From positions 29,405,817 through 29,447,796 of the forward strand of contig NC_049982.1 in the NCBI RefSeq assembly GCF_000003815.2: a stretch of 41,980 nt of DNA, written 5' to 3'. Shown here piece by piece: positions 10,531 through 20,754 of the stretch; within the stretch, counting starts at the first letter, position 1; each line of letters starts with the position of its first letter. The notes beneath the pieces were generated by a model. That model did no database searches. It was given only the letters and a program-made list of their open reading frames with translations, and had not been told where the DNA came from. A program made the translations under genes and the position numbers. Source of the DNA: Branchiostoma floridae (taxonomy: Eukaryota; Chordata; Leptocardii; Amphioxiformes; Branchiostomatidae).

Positions 10531-10543
10531 ATAAGCGATATAT
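10531..10543. repeat. Right target-site duplication of the Penelope-like insertion
   Basis: ATAAGCGATATAT, identical to 9015-9027. Confidence 0.8.
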
Positions 10544-10599
10544 TTCTTTGTTTTGGTCTTGTCATCCTTTTTTTTATTTTTGATGATTTTATGAGTGTC

Positions 10600-10745
10600 C
10601 ATTTTCAAATTGGCTTGAATTTGCGGCATATAGTTGCTAAATTTGCAGCTGCTTTGTACGATTGACAATTTATAGTTGCAAGTTTTTTTTCTAGAAATGG
10701 AAGAAAATTGATGTCATCCATATAATCTAATCAGTGTGGCCCTGG
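10600..10745. mobile_element. 3' end of the 385-bp GGCC-type MITE family
   Basis: GATGTCATCCATATAATC with the following GTGTGGCC (10713-10742) matches the right terminal repeats at 6522-6556 and 17637-17669. The preceding AT-rich 100 bp resembles the interior of the copy at 6172-6556. The left end is not recognised. Confidence 0.5.
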
Positions 10746-11143
10746 TTATAGTTTAAAGGTAAGAGCATCTGTGTTGATATGCCTTTGGCTGATGTAATGC
10801 GTAACACATCAAGAAAAAACCTTCTTTTGGAATGACCGTAGCCCTAATACATTTCAATGTGGTACACAATCAAACCTGACTAAGAAGGCCACTCAGTACA
10901 CCGAGAAAATGTGGTCTTTATAGGCAGGTGGTTACTCCAGCCATAATTTGTTTTTTGATTTGTTTATTCGGATTTACAGAAATTATTTGAAAGGATCTGG
11001 CAACAGGAATATAGCTCTACTCTACAAGGCCGGATCCTCTAACATTAAGAAACATAATTGCACACATGGGTACAGCGATTCCATAGTGCCCCTCCAGATT
11101 GATTTTGCGGTTGACCACTAAATTGAAATCTTCATAAATCTAT

Positions 11144-11322
11144 AAAATGGCTTAGTCTAGTAAATGAGCGATAGCTGTTTCATATGCCCCCAATAAAGGC
11201 TATTAGGTTTGGTTATACAATATGGGGGTAAATCTGAAAATGGCGTAGACTATTAAATGGGCGATAGCCGTTTCATATATGCCCTAAATAAAAGTTATTA
11301 GGTTACGTTGTACAATATGGGT
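11144..11322. repeat. Two tandem copies of a 93-bp unit
   Basis: AAAATGGC..TAG..TA.TAAATG.GCGATAG starts at 11144 and again at 11237. Both units contain TTTCATAT..GCCC and end with TACAATATGGG. Confidence 0.7.
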
Positions 11323-11339
11323 TGTTTTATACTGTACTA

Positions 11340-12140
11340 TTACCAACAGTATTACCTGATATGGTAGCAATACATTATGACATTTTTAATTGCATTAGTT
11401 TAGAAATAGAAAATGTGTTGTTTACTTGGTAACAGATTGGTATTGTTGTCAGAATAAAAGTACCTCTTCCTTCAATATATTGCTGTACAACACAGTTCGT
11501 TTAGTTTAGTTTATTTTGGACTAGAACGTGACAAAATACATGATTTGCTCGCAAACATTATGACATAAGAAAAATGGACAAAAAGGTCATTCATTTAGTA
11601 GCCATTCACTATTAAGATTTGAATTTAAAAAAACTCTTCGTCGTGATATATAATGATGTTCAATACAGTTAGTTTCTTTTATAAATTGTATCATAATTTG
11701 CTTTTATAAATTGTATAATCTGTAAAATTATATGTAAATGGATCTAATACGGTCACTAAATACATGACTTGCTTGCAAACACCATGACATATGCATCGTT
11801 CATGGTGAAAAATAGACAAAGTTGTCGTTTTTTTAGCTCAGTATTAGGATTGAATGAAAAGACCTCTTTGTCTCTATATATTAATGTTCATGATAAAGAG
11901 TTTATACTGTACTTAGTACATCATTAAATAAATGATTTGGTAGCAAACGTTGGAGAAAAGGGCAAAAGTGTTTTTTTTTTAGCAAAAGCTTAGACGTAGG
12001 ATTCGAATGAAAAGTCTATACATATTCTAAATGTTCAATACAGTTAGTTTGTATTGTACTAGTACAACACCAAGTACATTATTTGGTGGTAAACATTAGA
12101 TGGCATTTAGAACAGACTAGCTTAGGATTCTAATCACAAT
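11340..12140. repeat. Diverged satellite-like array, about five copies of 140-225 bp
   Basis: Landmark variants of ACATGATTTGCTCGCAAACA recur at about 11358, 11537, 11762, 11931 and 12075. Most are followed by TTAGGATTxGAATGAAAA-like and ATGTTCAATACAGTTAG-like segments. Copies are strongly diverged and of unequal length. No coding potential. Confidence 0.55.
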
Positions 12141-13427
12141 GTAAAAACCCTTTTCTTCCAGCTATCGCGTTGATTTCAAACCAGTGTAGTTCATTTCGAC
12201 AGAAGCTCCAAAGATTGCACTATATCATGTCTACTCGAAGCAGTTCATACATTTATGCGTTCCATTTACAGATTTAGACGGCAGTAAAATAAATTTTACG
12301 TATTTCTTCGCCGTCCAGACAAGTAAATACCTTCTTGGCCCATCATTCGAGCATAGATCAAGTCTTAAGAATCGTTGCGAGCTGTTGTAGTCCATCTTAG
12401 TATTCAAAAGCCTTCAGGGAATGGAATATAAAAGACCCTGTAGAACGCCATTTTACAACGTGGGGAAAGAGAACGCCCACGTAAATACATATATAAATCG
12501 GATTGATATAGTCTAGTAGCATTAAAAAAAAGGTGTACATATGTCTGAAAGCGCAAAATGTTTCACACTTGTCGTGAAATGTTCTTTAACGAATCTAGAT
12601 ATGGCTAATTATATCATTTCTGCTTATTGTAGAATTGATTTTTTTAGCATGTTTAGCAATTTTCAGACGAAAAGAACTGTTTAGATGTTGATTTGGAATT
12701 TGTTATAGGAATGCCAATGGCATATTCCAAGAAGGCATCTTTTACATGTTAACATGTATTACGTAATACATATGGGGGGGGGGCATTTTAGGCGTTTTGA
12801 GATTTACAGGACTTTATGTACAGAAAGACATCAACTGTTTTTTTTTCTGGAAACATTGTACAGACACGTAAGTGCGATATTTTCAACATTGCTTGTGTAT
12901 TTTTCTTAATTGCCCCCCTTGATCCAATAAGGTCAACACCTGAGGCAAATTTCTAAGAATATTATACATGCTGAATCAATATGAATATTAATCATGGCGT
13001 GCCATACATCGCCTTATGTTGCTATATCGTTTTATTTTTATAAACGCACATATGTATGCATGGTAATACATTGCATATTGCTGTACATGTGTAACTGTAC
13101 TGCATCTATGTAAATTATCTTCCGTAGTCTATAAAGATCTTTATTTAATAACTTACTTGTATTACATGTAACGCTAGGCTAGCTTTATCCGTGGGGTAAC
13201 CATTTGTAAAATTATAGTAGCATACAACCGTATTTAATTCAAAGAACGGAAGAAAGGCGCATTCATTCAAATGACTTCGCGTTCCATTCGGCATGAAGAT
13301 ATTACAGTAACGATGCAATTTGTAACTTAATGCCTAAGACTTTAAAGTCCAACTACAGAGTCTTTCCTTCAAGCATCTATCTGCATCGTATATCATGGTT
13401 CACGTTAGGCCGTTAGCTATATAGCAG
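12141..13427. other. No gene seen; adjacent palindromes and a G-run
   Basis: AT-rich intergenic DNA. The only distinct structure is at 12744-12783: two overlapping perfect palindromes followed by ten G. A dispersed-repeat motif (CTTTATCCGTGGGGTAACC) lies at 13182-13200. Confidence 0.5.
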
Positions 13428-13811
13428 TTAGGCATAGGAAAATATGTTGTGTTTCCTGTTTCCCGACCTACCATAGAACAACAAACCTGCCGACCCTAGA
13501 CATTTTTGGTGGGTTGGACATAGTTTGCAGTTAGAATTTTTATTCAGCCTGCTTCCCATGCAAGTAAAAACTGCTTCTCTTATCTGATGAAGGATAAAAT
13601 GTAGCCACAGATTTGTAGCCAATATGCACAGAATTGAAATTTGACATTGAAAAAGTAAGTGTCCTCATGCATTTCACTTTGTTATACTGTATTGTACAAC
13701 TAGAGTTTGCGCCAAACTCTAAAAAAAATTTAGAAGGCGATAATGCTTATCTACCGACCCTAATTTTTTGAGGACTGAAACAGGAAACACAACATTTTCC
13801 CCTAGGCCTTA
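13428..13811. mobile_element. 384-bp foldback/MITE element
   Basis: The left end (about 13428-13465) contains AGGAAAATATGTTGTGTTTC and CTGTTTC. The right end (13774-13811) contains the inverse GAAACAGGAAACACAACATT and TTTCCCCTAGGCCTTA. A second internal pair (CCGACCCTAGACATTTTT and CCGACCCTAATTTTTTGA) is in direct orientation. No transposase is present. Confidence 0.65.
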
Positions 13812-14339
13812 CACCTCTATTCCACATGAGGTTGTGACCGCATTGCGACTGTCCTGCGACTTAGTTATTTGACTGGGCGATCGGCGAATCTCGTTCATAC
13901 ATAAAGAATCCCGGACATTTCACGCTTTGCGTATTTTGTCATCTTTTCAGCCACACTTTTAACGTTACAGTTCAAATGATGTTCCAAGCATGAAGGAGTT
14001 ACAGACAAATCGCCGTCTAGTTGAATGGGGGACTTAGATCCACCAAATCCTACCGCCATAACATGAGGGTATTTATAGCTTTTCACAATCTCAGGAATCT
14101 GTCTGGTAGATCAAGCACTTGGACAGAGAGCCTTTTTCAAAAGGTCAATGTTAATGGCAACCAAAAATGGATTCCGAGACATTTATGTAACGCTAATGCA
14201 TTTTGTTCTTCTGCAAACAAATACAAAATGGTAAAAAAATGGACAATGCATAAAGACTTAAGCTTAACGAATTACTGGAGATTACTGGAAAAGAGTTTTC
14301 AAAAATTTAACAGTTGAAGTTCAGAAGCTTGCAGTCTCT
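13812..14339. other. No supportable gene
   Basis: Short open frames here (for example 14021-14317) show no domain, no splice-site support and ordinary AT-rich composition. Confidence 0.4.
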
Positions 14340-14608
14340 AGCAGTACATAAGGCAGCAAGTCTCCTTGCTTTTTCAGTAGCAGGGGATATTTTTACAAAG
14401 AGGGGTTGCTAGCAATTCCCCTTCTACATTGTTGAGACACCTTCTCGAACACGTTATCCCTTTTCACGTCCCTTCCGAAAGACCGGTGCAGCCCCAACCG
14501 AGACATGCCCTGCCTAGGGTTAGAACCGGGGTCTTCCAGTTACCAATAATTTCAAACCAGGAGCTCTACCGCGAAGCCGCTACCAGTTGAGCTACAGGGC
14601 CATCCCTA
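14340..14608 (-). mobile_element. tRNA-derived SINE, copy 1 (minus strand)
   Basis: On the minus strand the head starts near 14608 with GGGATGGCCCTG. An A-box-like TAGCTCAACTGG lies at 14594-14583 and a B-box-like GGTTCTAACCC at 14527-14517. The body runs to about 14340. A second copy at 19930-20280 aligns along the whole length. The A-B spacing is longer than in a true tRNA, so I do not call a tRNA gene. Confidence 0.7.
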
Positions 14609-14879
14609 CGGCAAGTGTAGATTTGTTATAGAAACATATATGGTCTTTTCCATTATCAAGTGGTGATTTGACGTATGCAAGTTTTACTGTAGACTGTAGA
14701 CTGTAAACTGTAAACTAGAATTGTAACTGACATTTTCTGTACCCAGACACTTAGCTCACTCGCTCAAGCGTTGACAGAAAGGCAAAATCCTTTGGATTTT
14801 ACAAACTACAGTAAGACTTGATCGTGCGTCTGATCTCAAAAGAAACGACAGATATAAACGCTAGGTACACAGCGACCGA

Positions 14880-15200
14880 CATCTCTGTCGCCCCGCCATC
14901 TTTTCTCCCGCGTTGCCTAGCAACCCACGCAAACGTCATTTTCAGACGATATGTCTGACCTATAGCTTTCTCGACATCGCTTTGATGGCGCGATATGTTT
15001 TCGTGCCGACTGGAGAAATGCACACAGCTCGGAGAAATGACGGCGTGGTGGGTTGCTGATCTTTCACTGGGCGGATTTCCACAGATTTTGACCCGGGAAA
15101 ATGCCTGAGACAGAGGGATTGTTTTGAGGAACCAGCGTTTCGTATCGTGCGTTTTGATATCCTTCCTTTTCTACCAGAAGAGCGGCTGTAACGGCAAAGC
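14880..15200 (+). promoter_or_regulatory. Candidate CpG-rich promoter and first exon with RFX X-box
   Basis: GTTGCCTAGCAAC at 14912-14924 is a perfect RFX X-box. GCCATCTT at about 14896-14903 resembles a YY1 site. The surrounding 300 bp are rich in CpG compared with neighbours. On the plus strand GCA|GTGAGT at about 15198-15206 is a good splice donor, so a 5' UTR exon could end there. A minus-strand transcript is equally possible: a frame at 15023-14799 begins with ATG. Direction and gene are unknown. Confidence 0.4.
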
Positions 15201-15346
15201 AGTGAGTACTTGCTGGCATTCTATTAAGGTTTCAGTTCTCCTTTTCTTACAGCTGCATGTGAGAAATCGGCATCTTGTTTTTGCACCTCTCCCATCTTTG
15301 ATTCAAGACAAATGCATCTGTATCGCGAAATATGTTTGTTGTTTTT

Positions 15347-15472
15347 GGTGTGTGAATGTGCGCGTATGTGTGAGTGTCTCTGTGTGTCTGTGTGTGTGAG
15401 TGTCTGTGAGAGTGTCTGTGTGTGTTTGTGTTTTGTCTGTGTGTGTGTGCGTGTGAGTGCGAGCGTGTATGC
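15347..15472. repeat. (TG)n-rich low-complexity tract
   Basis: Interrupted TG/TGTC repeats. Open frames across it are composition artefacts. Confidence 0.85.
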
Positions 15473-15749
15473 GTACGTGCATAAATGTCTGTCTTCTAAA
15501 AATCGTGTCTACGTGCGTTAATCATGTACTGTAGAAAACAAATTAACTTGCTTGGGTAGAAAGCTTTCGCAAGAGTCGATTTATGTCTCGGCCGGGCTTT
15601 GAGAGCGTCGAGTGATCTTAGTTCTGAAGAATGATTAGCGGCGGTATTTGGCTTACGGCGCTCGAGTTATAACGGCGCGTGGGCATTCAAATACTATACA
15701 GTCACGACACGGGGGCGGTAAGATTTCTGATATCATACTGTGGCAACGT

Positions 15750-15990
15750 GTGGTGCAAAGTTAAGGTGTTTAGCACAAACCCTAGCGGTCCCGGGTTCAA
15801 AACTGATGTTGTGTCCCTGGGAAAGGTACTTTACACGACTTTCCTCATTTGACTCAGGTGTAAATGAGTACCTAGCTTCGGTTAGGGCCATCTCTCGGAT
15901 AGGACGTTAAATGGAGGCCCTGTGTTAAGGAGCCACACCTCTAGCACGTTTAAGAACCCGCCAGACTTATTAAAAAGAGTAGGGTCCTTC
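15750..15990 (+). mobile_element. tRNA-derived SINE of a different family (plus strand)
   Basis: A B-box-like GGTCCCGGGTTCAAAACTG (about 15787-15805) is followed by a conserved-looking SINE body: GTGTCCCTGGGAAAGGTACT, TTTCCTCATTTGACTCAGGT, GAGTACCTAGCTTCGGTTAG, ATAGGACGTTAAATGGAGGC. The family name is not assigned. Confidence 0.65.
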
Positions 15991-16805
15991 TCGGCGTGAG
16001 TGGTTCAAACTTTACATAGTCAGGTCTCCGGGTTGACATCTTGAAAACGTGACAAAGACCTGTAATGTTAGTCCTTCCACAAATGTGGTAACACTAGATA
16101 AAGTAATAAATATAAGGTTATTGCATTTAAGTTTATTGCTTGCTCTGAACTGTAGGTTTGGAATTTATGTATAACAATATCTAGCACAAATGTAAAGGTA
16201 AAAATTAAAGTGTTATAGATTTTATTGAAACTGAATTCATGGTCAGTTTACAGCAAGAAGAAGAAAATAATAATACGTTACTATTAACTATGGTTTTAAT
16301 TATTCTTTCCCCTTTTTTATTTTCCCTCTAGACCATAAACTTTACTCCATCAAGTAGCATGTTTACTGTTTCGAGTACACATGCACAGCGACAGGAAAAT
16401 ATTCTGCATTTTCGCGAAAATGTTCCCTTTCTTGTTTTCAATATCTCCTTTCTCAAGGGACATACCGCAATGCTTTCCACGCCTCCAGACATATTCATTT
16501 TCATGCGTTTCTATTTCAATCAGCTAATTCCTACTCTAGCCATGCTATTAAGAAACGTTTCTTGTGCGTAAATGAAAAGATGGCGTTTCATACGCCACTG
16601 TTTTGCTTTACGGTTGCTCTGGTTTCTCACAAGGGTGCGAAAGACAGAATTGATATTCTTGCGGCGATCGAATAGTCGTTAGTGTGTTAATTATCCGGGC
16701 TACACTCTGGTAATTAGTGCGTTCCCTCAAGAACACAACCGTACAAACACTTAATCACCTCTGCACTATCGTAATTCATATCACGTACTTTTATCTACTT
16801 TCTTT
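15991..16805. other. No gene seen
   Basis: AT-rich. A short frame at 16359-16571 has no domain or splice support. Confidence 0.4.
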
Positions 16806-16850
16806 AGGCCACAGCAAGTAAATTGTATGGATGACATCCTCTGAATACTC
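16806..16850. repeat. Isolated terminal repeat of the GGCC-type MITE
   Basis: It contains GGCCA..GTAAATTGTATGGATGACATCCTCTG-like sequence. The GGATGACATCCTCTG part is the same as the inner end of the right terminal repeat at 17634-17669. Confidence 0.45.
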
Positions 16851-16872
16851 CAAATCTAGTACAAGATCCCAA

Positions 16873-17669
16873 GGCCATGTGGATTTGATTATATGGATGA
16901 TATCCGCGCGCGCATCAATTTTTGACCGTTTCCAAAAACAAAATGTTTTTAAACAAACTCTAAACCGTACAAAAGAATCTTTGACATAAGTAAATAAAAA
17001 ACGTAAACGTATACTAATGTCATAGAACATTACAAGGTAGGGCTGTGTACCTAAATACCCGTACCTGTATCATACCTAAAAAATTGTTTAGGTACAGGTC
17101 CGGACCTAAACATCTGTGTACCTGTACCTGTACCTAAACAAACAAAATTACTATTAGACACTACTTTTTAAGACTGCTGGACAAGTAAATCCCGAATCAA
17201 CAATGACAATGGTGATAATCTTAAAGTTGAAACTTGCAGAAGAAATTGTTTTGAGACTTAAATATGTAATTCCAAATATAAAGATGACAATTTATCACTA
17301 AAAAAGACAGATAGCAACATGTTTAACTTACATATACTTGGTTAAACTTTTTTAGGTACAGGTGCAGGTCCGGACCTGTACCTAAACCCGTGTACCTGTA
17401 CCTGTACCTGTACCTGAAATTTGTTTAGGTACACAGCCCTATTACAAGGTCAAAGAAGATGTGTGAAAGAACAAGAAAGGAGAATCTATTGTTCGGTATA
17501 CTATATTCTGTGTGTTCAGTCATTTGTACAACCTTCCTTCCGCCACTTAGATTTCATAACGAAGGCAACTTTTCTATTTGGGTCAAACCTTTTTTTATTT
17601 TATCTACACGCTAGCGTCAGTTTTTGGATTCCCAGAGGATGTCATCCGTATAATCAAATCAACATGGCC
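16873..17669. mobile_element. 385-bp GGCC-type MITE interrupted by a nested hAT MITE
   Basis: The left end GGCCATGTGGATTTGATTAT and the right end at 17637-17669 are inverted copies (about 33 bp, three mismatches). Removing the nested element plus one target duplication (412 bp) from the 797-bp span leaves exactly 385 bp, the length of the uninterrupted copy at 6172-6556. Confidence 0.75.
17038..17441. mobile_element. 404-bp hAT-type MITE
   Basis: Ends are perfect inverted repeats, TAGGGCTGTGTACCTAAA and its complement, flanked by the 8-bp duplication TTACAAGG (17030-17037 and 17442-17449). An 8-bp duplication and this kind of terminus fit the hAT superfamily. Subterminal regions are packed with GTACCT/AGGTAC repeats in both orientations, as expected for transposase-binding clusters. 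No transposase is encoded. Confidence 0.85.
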
Positions 17670-17838
17670 TAACAAACAAGATGGGTGGCAAAAAAAGCTG
17701 CAACCGTAAGCGAAGAGACATTGCTTTACAAGCAACAAGTATTTCGTGGAAAAGACTAAACTTTACGTAACCAACACCAAGTTAGATTGGGACTTACCCC
17801 AAATTTACAGCCGACACCGTCAGCCTTGTACACGGACT

Positions 17839-17938
17839 NNNNNNNNNNNNNNNNNNNNNNNNNNNNNNNNNNNNNNNNNNNNNNNNNNNNNNNNNNNNNN
17901 NNNNNNNNNNNNNNNNNNNNNNNNNNNNNNNNNNNNNN
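17839..17938. other. Assembly gap (100 N)
   Basis: Inside the left arm of the second Penelope-like pair. Confidence 1.
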
Positions 17939-18019
17939 ATGCCAGATGACCTGTGTCGCCCCCGGTGTCTGTTCAGCGATGGACGGTGGGCGCGGATGTA
18001 CACAGCCTCCTTTCCGTGA
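17939..18019 (-). pseudogene. Fragment of Penelope-like GIY-YIG endonuclease C-terminus
   Basis: On the minus strand this encodes KEAVYIRAHRPSLN and the following Gly/Arg/His-rich residues, containing the conserved Glu and Asn of the domain. Everything N-terminal is missing because the element is cut at the inverted junction. Confidence 0.75.
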
Positions 18020-18167
18020 ACGGGTCCATTCCGTGCACAAGGCTGACGGCGTCGGCTGAAAATTTGGGGTAAGTCCCAATCTAACTTGGTGTTGGTTACG
18101 TAAAGTTTAGTCTTTTCCACAATGTCATTTACCAACACAGATGAACTTTCATGCTAACAAGTATTTC

Positions 18168-18887
18168 ATTCCTGTAGTCAAGGAGTGTAGAAATGGACAT
18201 TTTCGAAATATTCGAATTCTCCAAATGTTGACCCTCACTGTCGTAGGAAAAAATATTGCTGTTTGCTTTCTGTGGTCTTAGAGGATATTTAGATGATATT
18301 TCATTTTCACTGTATCATATACTAAAATTGATTTGAGCCTAATGTACACACTATATTGGTCAAGCAATTAGCAAAACGTAGGTATCATATTTCATGATAT
18401 ACCAGTGATACCCGCTTTAAGTAATCACAATCTAGCGAAACAGCGTTCCATCAAATATGATTGTAATTGTAAAAAAAGGTTGCTCAACATGTTTTAAGTT
18501 GAACACAAGTTTTAAAACTTTGGAATGGGCATTATCAACGTTAAATGTTATTTTTAACAATAACTGCAAAGTAACTATTTTTTATCTAAACATTATTCTA
18601 AATAAATCATTTCGTCCGCAATCGAAAAACAAGGTTTTCTTGGCCTTTTATACCGTAAAAAAGGAAATGTTTGCTGTTTTTATACTGCCTCTTCACTGCA
18701 TGTGAACATTTCTAAATTTACAGTAAAAACTTGAACAGTTTCAACCACGAAGTCAAAGCCATTGCAAACAATGTCAAAGCCACTGCAATACTTATGCTTT
18801 ACAACCATGGTCCGTACTTAGCTTGTAGGAAGAACAGGAATGTAAACTAAAGGTAATTGATTAATTGATCAATCCATTTATTAGTTT
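18168..18887. other. No gene seen
   Basis: AT-rich. A short frame at 18457-18705 is Asn/Phe/Lys-rich, as expected by chance in such DNA. Confidence 0.4.
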
Positions 18888-18960
18888 ATCTTACAATTAA
18901 TCCATTTTATCATTCACTTATTCATTCATTCATTTATTCATTCATTCATTCTGTCATTCA
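18888..18960. repeat. (ATTC)n microsatellite
   Basis: Interrupted runs of CATT/ATTC tetranucleotides. Confidence 0.8.
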
Positions 18961-19209
18961 GCCATTTATAGTTCTCCTTATTCAAAATCACAGTGTGCAA
19001 TGTTTCTTATTGGGTAGGTAGTGAAAGCTCAGCGCCAAACCGTCTCAAGAGATCGCTAACAGTCACGGAGGTGATTTTGATGGTAGCTCTGTGATAATTT
19101 GCCAGGACGCGTCTAGCAGGCATCATTAGTTATCAATGGCTGCAAGTAAAATTTCAGATACACCAAGTACTGTTCAGTTGAGTAGAACCCGTTCAATGAC
19201 CCCTTAGAC

Positions 19210-19510
19210 ATCCAGGTAATAAGATATGCCAAAAAGTAGTTACTCAAGCAACAAGATATGGTTTTGGAAACGGTCAGACGTTTCAAACAACATCCTTTGT
19301 TTTTCGTCAGTGAGACTGGAGAAATCTTGCTGAAGAGGGTTTTTATATCTGATGTGAATTGATATGCAAAATAAATCACAGGTAGGAAATCCTCTTTCAA
19401 CAAGATTTTTCCAGTGTCACTTACGAAAAGCTACAGATGTTGTGTGAAACATCTGACCGTTTCCAAAATCATATCCAGTTGTTTGAGTAACTGCATTTTT
19501 GGCGTTCAAT
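19210..19510. repeat. Inverted pair of a hammerhead-like repeat (copies A and B)
   Basis: Copy A (minus strand, core 19310-19277) reads CTGACGA, then AAACAA-AGGATG-TTGTTT, then GAAACGTC. Copy B (plus strand, core 19420-19453) has CTTACGA...GAAACATC. Both continue with TGACCGTTTCCAAAA and CATATC. The centre (19320-19410) is also partly palindromic. Not coding. Confidence 0.55.
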
Positions 19511-19929
19511 GGCCTTCACAAATGAAAGCAATAGGTACTCAAGAGTACAGGACTGCGTATTGGAAAAGCTTGGACAGTTTTCGAAATAAAATGATAAATT
19601 TTCGCCAATCCCTGATCTGTACAAGCTTGTATTTGTTCCTCTAACGCATTGCTTTTGTCTTTTATTTGATCTTATTTGCTTCTGTATGATGTTTGTAATC
19701 AACTGTAATTGTTATAATCATATCTAGCACCTCAGTTTGGAAAAGGACCCACGAAAGCTGTCTTATCGTTCCTGCATGTTTACTTTTCATGTTGTTAATG
19801 AATTCGAATGATTTGTGTCCTTCCTTACAAATAAGTAATAGACAGTGGATGTGTTAAATACATGTGTATGCCATACCGACTCAAGGCAGCGCAAAAACAG
19901 ACATCCGACGAATCGTTCGGACACTAGCA

Positions 19930-20280
19930 GTGCCGAATAGAACATAGCATAGCAAGTTTCCTTGATATTTCAATAGCAGGGTATATTTTACAGGAATGGG
20001 TTCCCCTTTCTAACAGGGACGGCCGACATGATTGTACAATGGACTTTAAAAGAAGAGACTACGACGTAACATTTAACATTTGTTTAGCAATATCTTTCTA
20101 TCTGTAGAAAGATAAATTGCATCCCCATTAAAATTCTTGACGTTCCTACCGAAAGATGGTAGAACCCCAACCAACAGGCCCAACCCAGCATTGAAACGGT
20201 CACGCCAGTTACCAATTTATTGTGACCAGGAATTCAACTCTGAGGCCGCTACCAGTTGCGCTACAGGGACATCCCTCCAG
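19930..20280 (-). mobile_element. tRNA-derived SINE, copy 2 (minus strand)
   Basis: It aligns with 14340-14608: GGGATGTCCCTGTAGCGCAA head (near 20278-20259), CCGCTACCAGTTG and CCAGTTACCAATTTATTG blocks, and the CTAGCAGT..GCAAGTTTCCTTG end. It carries about 90 bp of extra sequence near 20030-20140 and is more diverged. Confidence 0.6.
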
Positions 20281-20754
20281 ACGATAGGCCTGAGTTATCT
20301 ATCAAAGACTCCACACTACATCAAGGCACAAGACCATGAACCTACCGCAGCTTAACTTAATTGAAACGTCTAAACACTAATGTCATTTTCTGCGCCACGT
20401 AAATTTTGAGAAGAAATCGTTTGAGCAGATTGCGCAGGGATTTGGGATAGATGTGCATGCTTCTGCAATTTCACGAGTCGCTGAGAAATTATGGTAATAC
20501 ACGGAAACCAATTGAAATCCGTTCTTGCTGAACGGCATAAGAGATGGTTGATTTGATAACTGACGTATTTAGTGGAGATGGGTGGGAGTATTGATAATTA
20601 TGGCGATGGTTGATTGTGGATCCATATATTAGCCCAATTTGTCATTTTTTGTGTCTGTGTTGGTGTGATCAGCAACATGGTCCATATGCAGTATATTTTG
20701 TACTACGTGTTGCTTTGTTGGTATCTTATAGTCAGAAGTAAAGTCATAAGGAAT

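Larger units (their letters stand above)
17746..18155. mobile_element. Second Penelope-like insertion, inverted pair with visible junction
   Basis: Same family as 9028-10530. The left arm starts at GTGGAAAAGAC; the right arm ends with the 34-bp tail (18121-18154). Both outer parts share the terminal 90 bp in inverted orientation. It is flanked by AACAAGTATTTC (17734-17745 and 18156-18167), a 12-bp duplication. A 100-N gap interrupts the left arm. After the gap, 17939-18019 still reads as the minus-strand endonuclease end (KEAVYIR-type then SLNR). At about 18019 the sequence switches to the plus-oriented tail. Confidence 0.8.

Noticed and set aside
14517-14594. A tRNA gene on the minus strand
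   Set aside because: A- and B-box-like motifs are too far apart, no acceptor stem pairs are visible, and a second diverged copy (19930-20280) shows it is a SINE.
15124-15521. Cys/Val/Ser-rich frames
   Set aside because: They read through the (TG)n tract and are low-complexity artefacts.
19113-19403. 96-codon minus-strand frame
   Set aside because: It lies across the inverted hammerhead-like repeat. The other copies of the repeat do not keep the frame.
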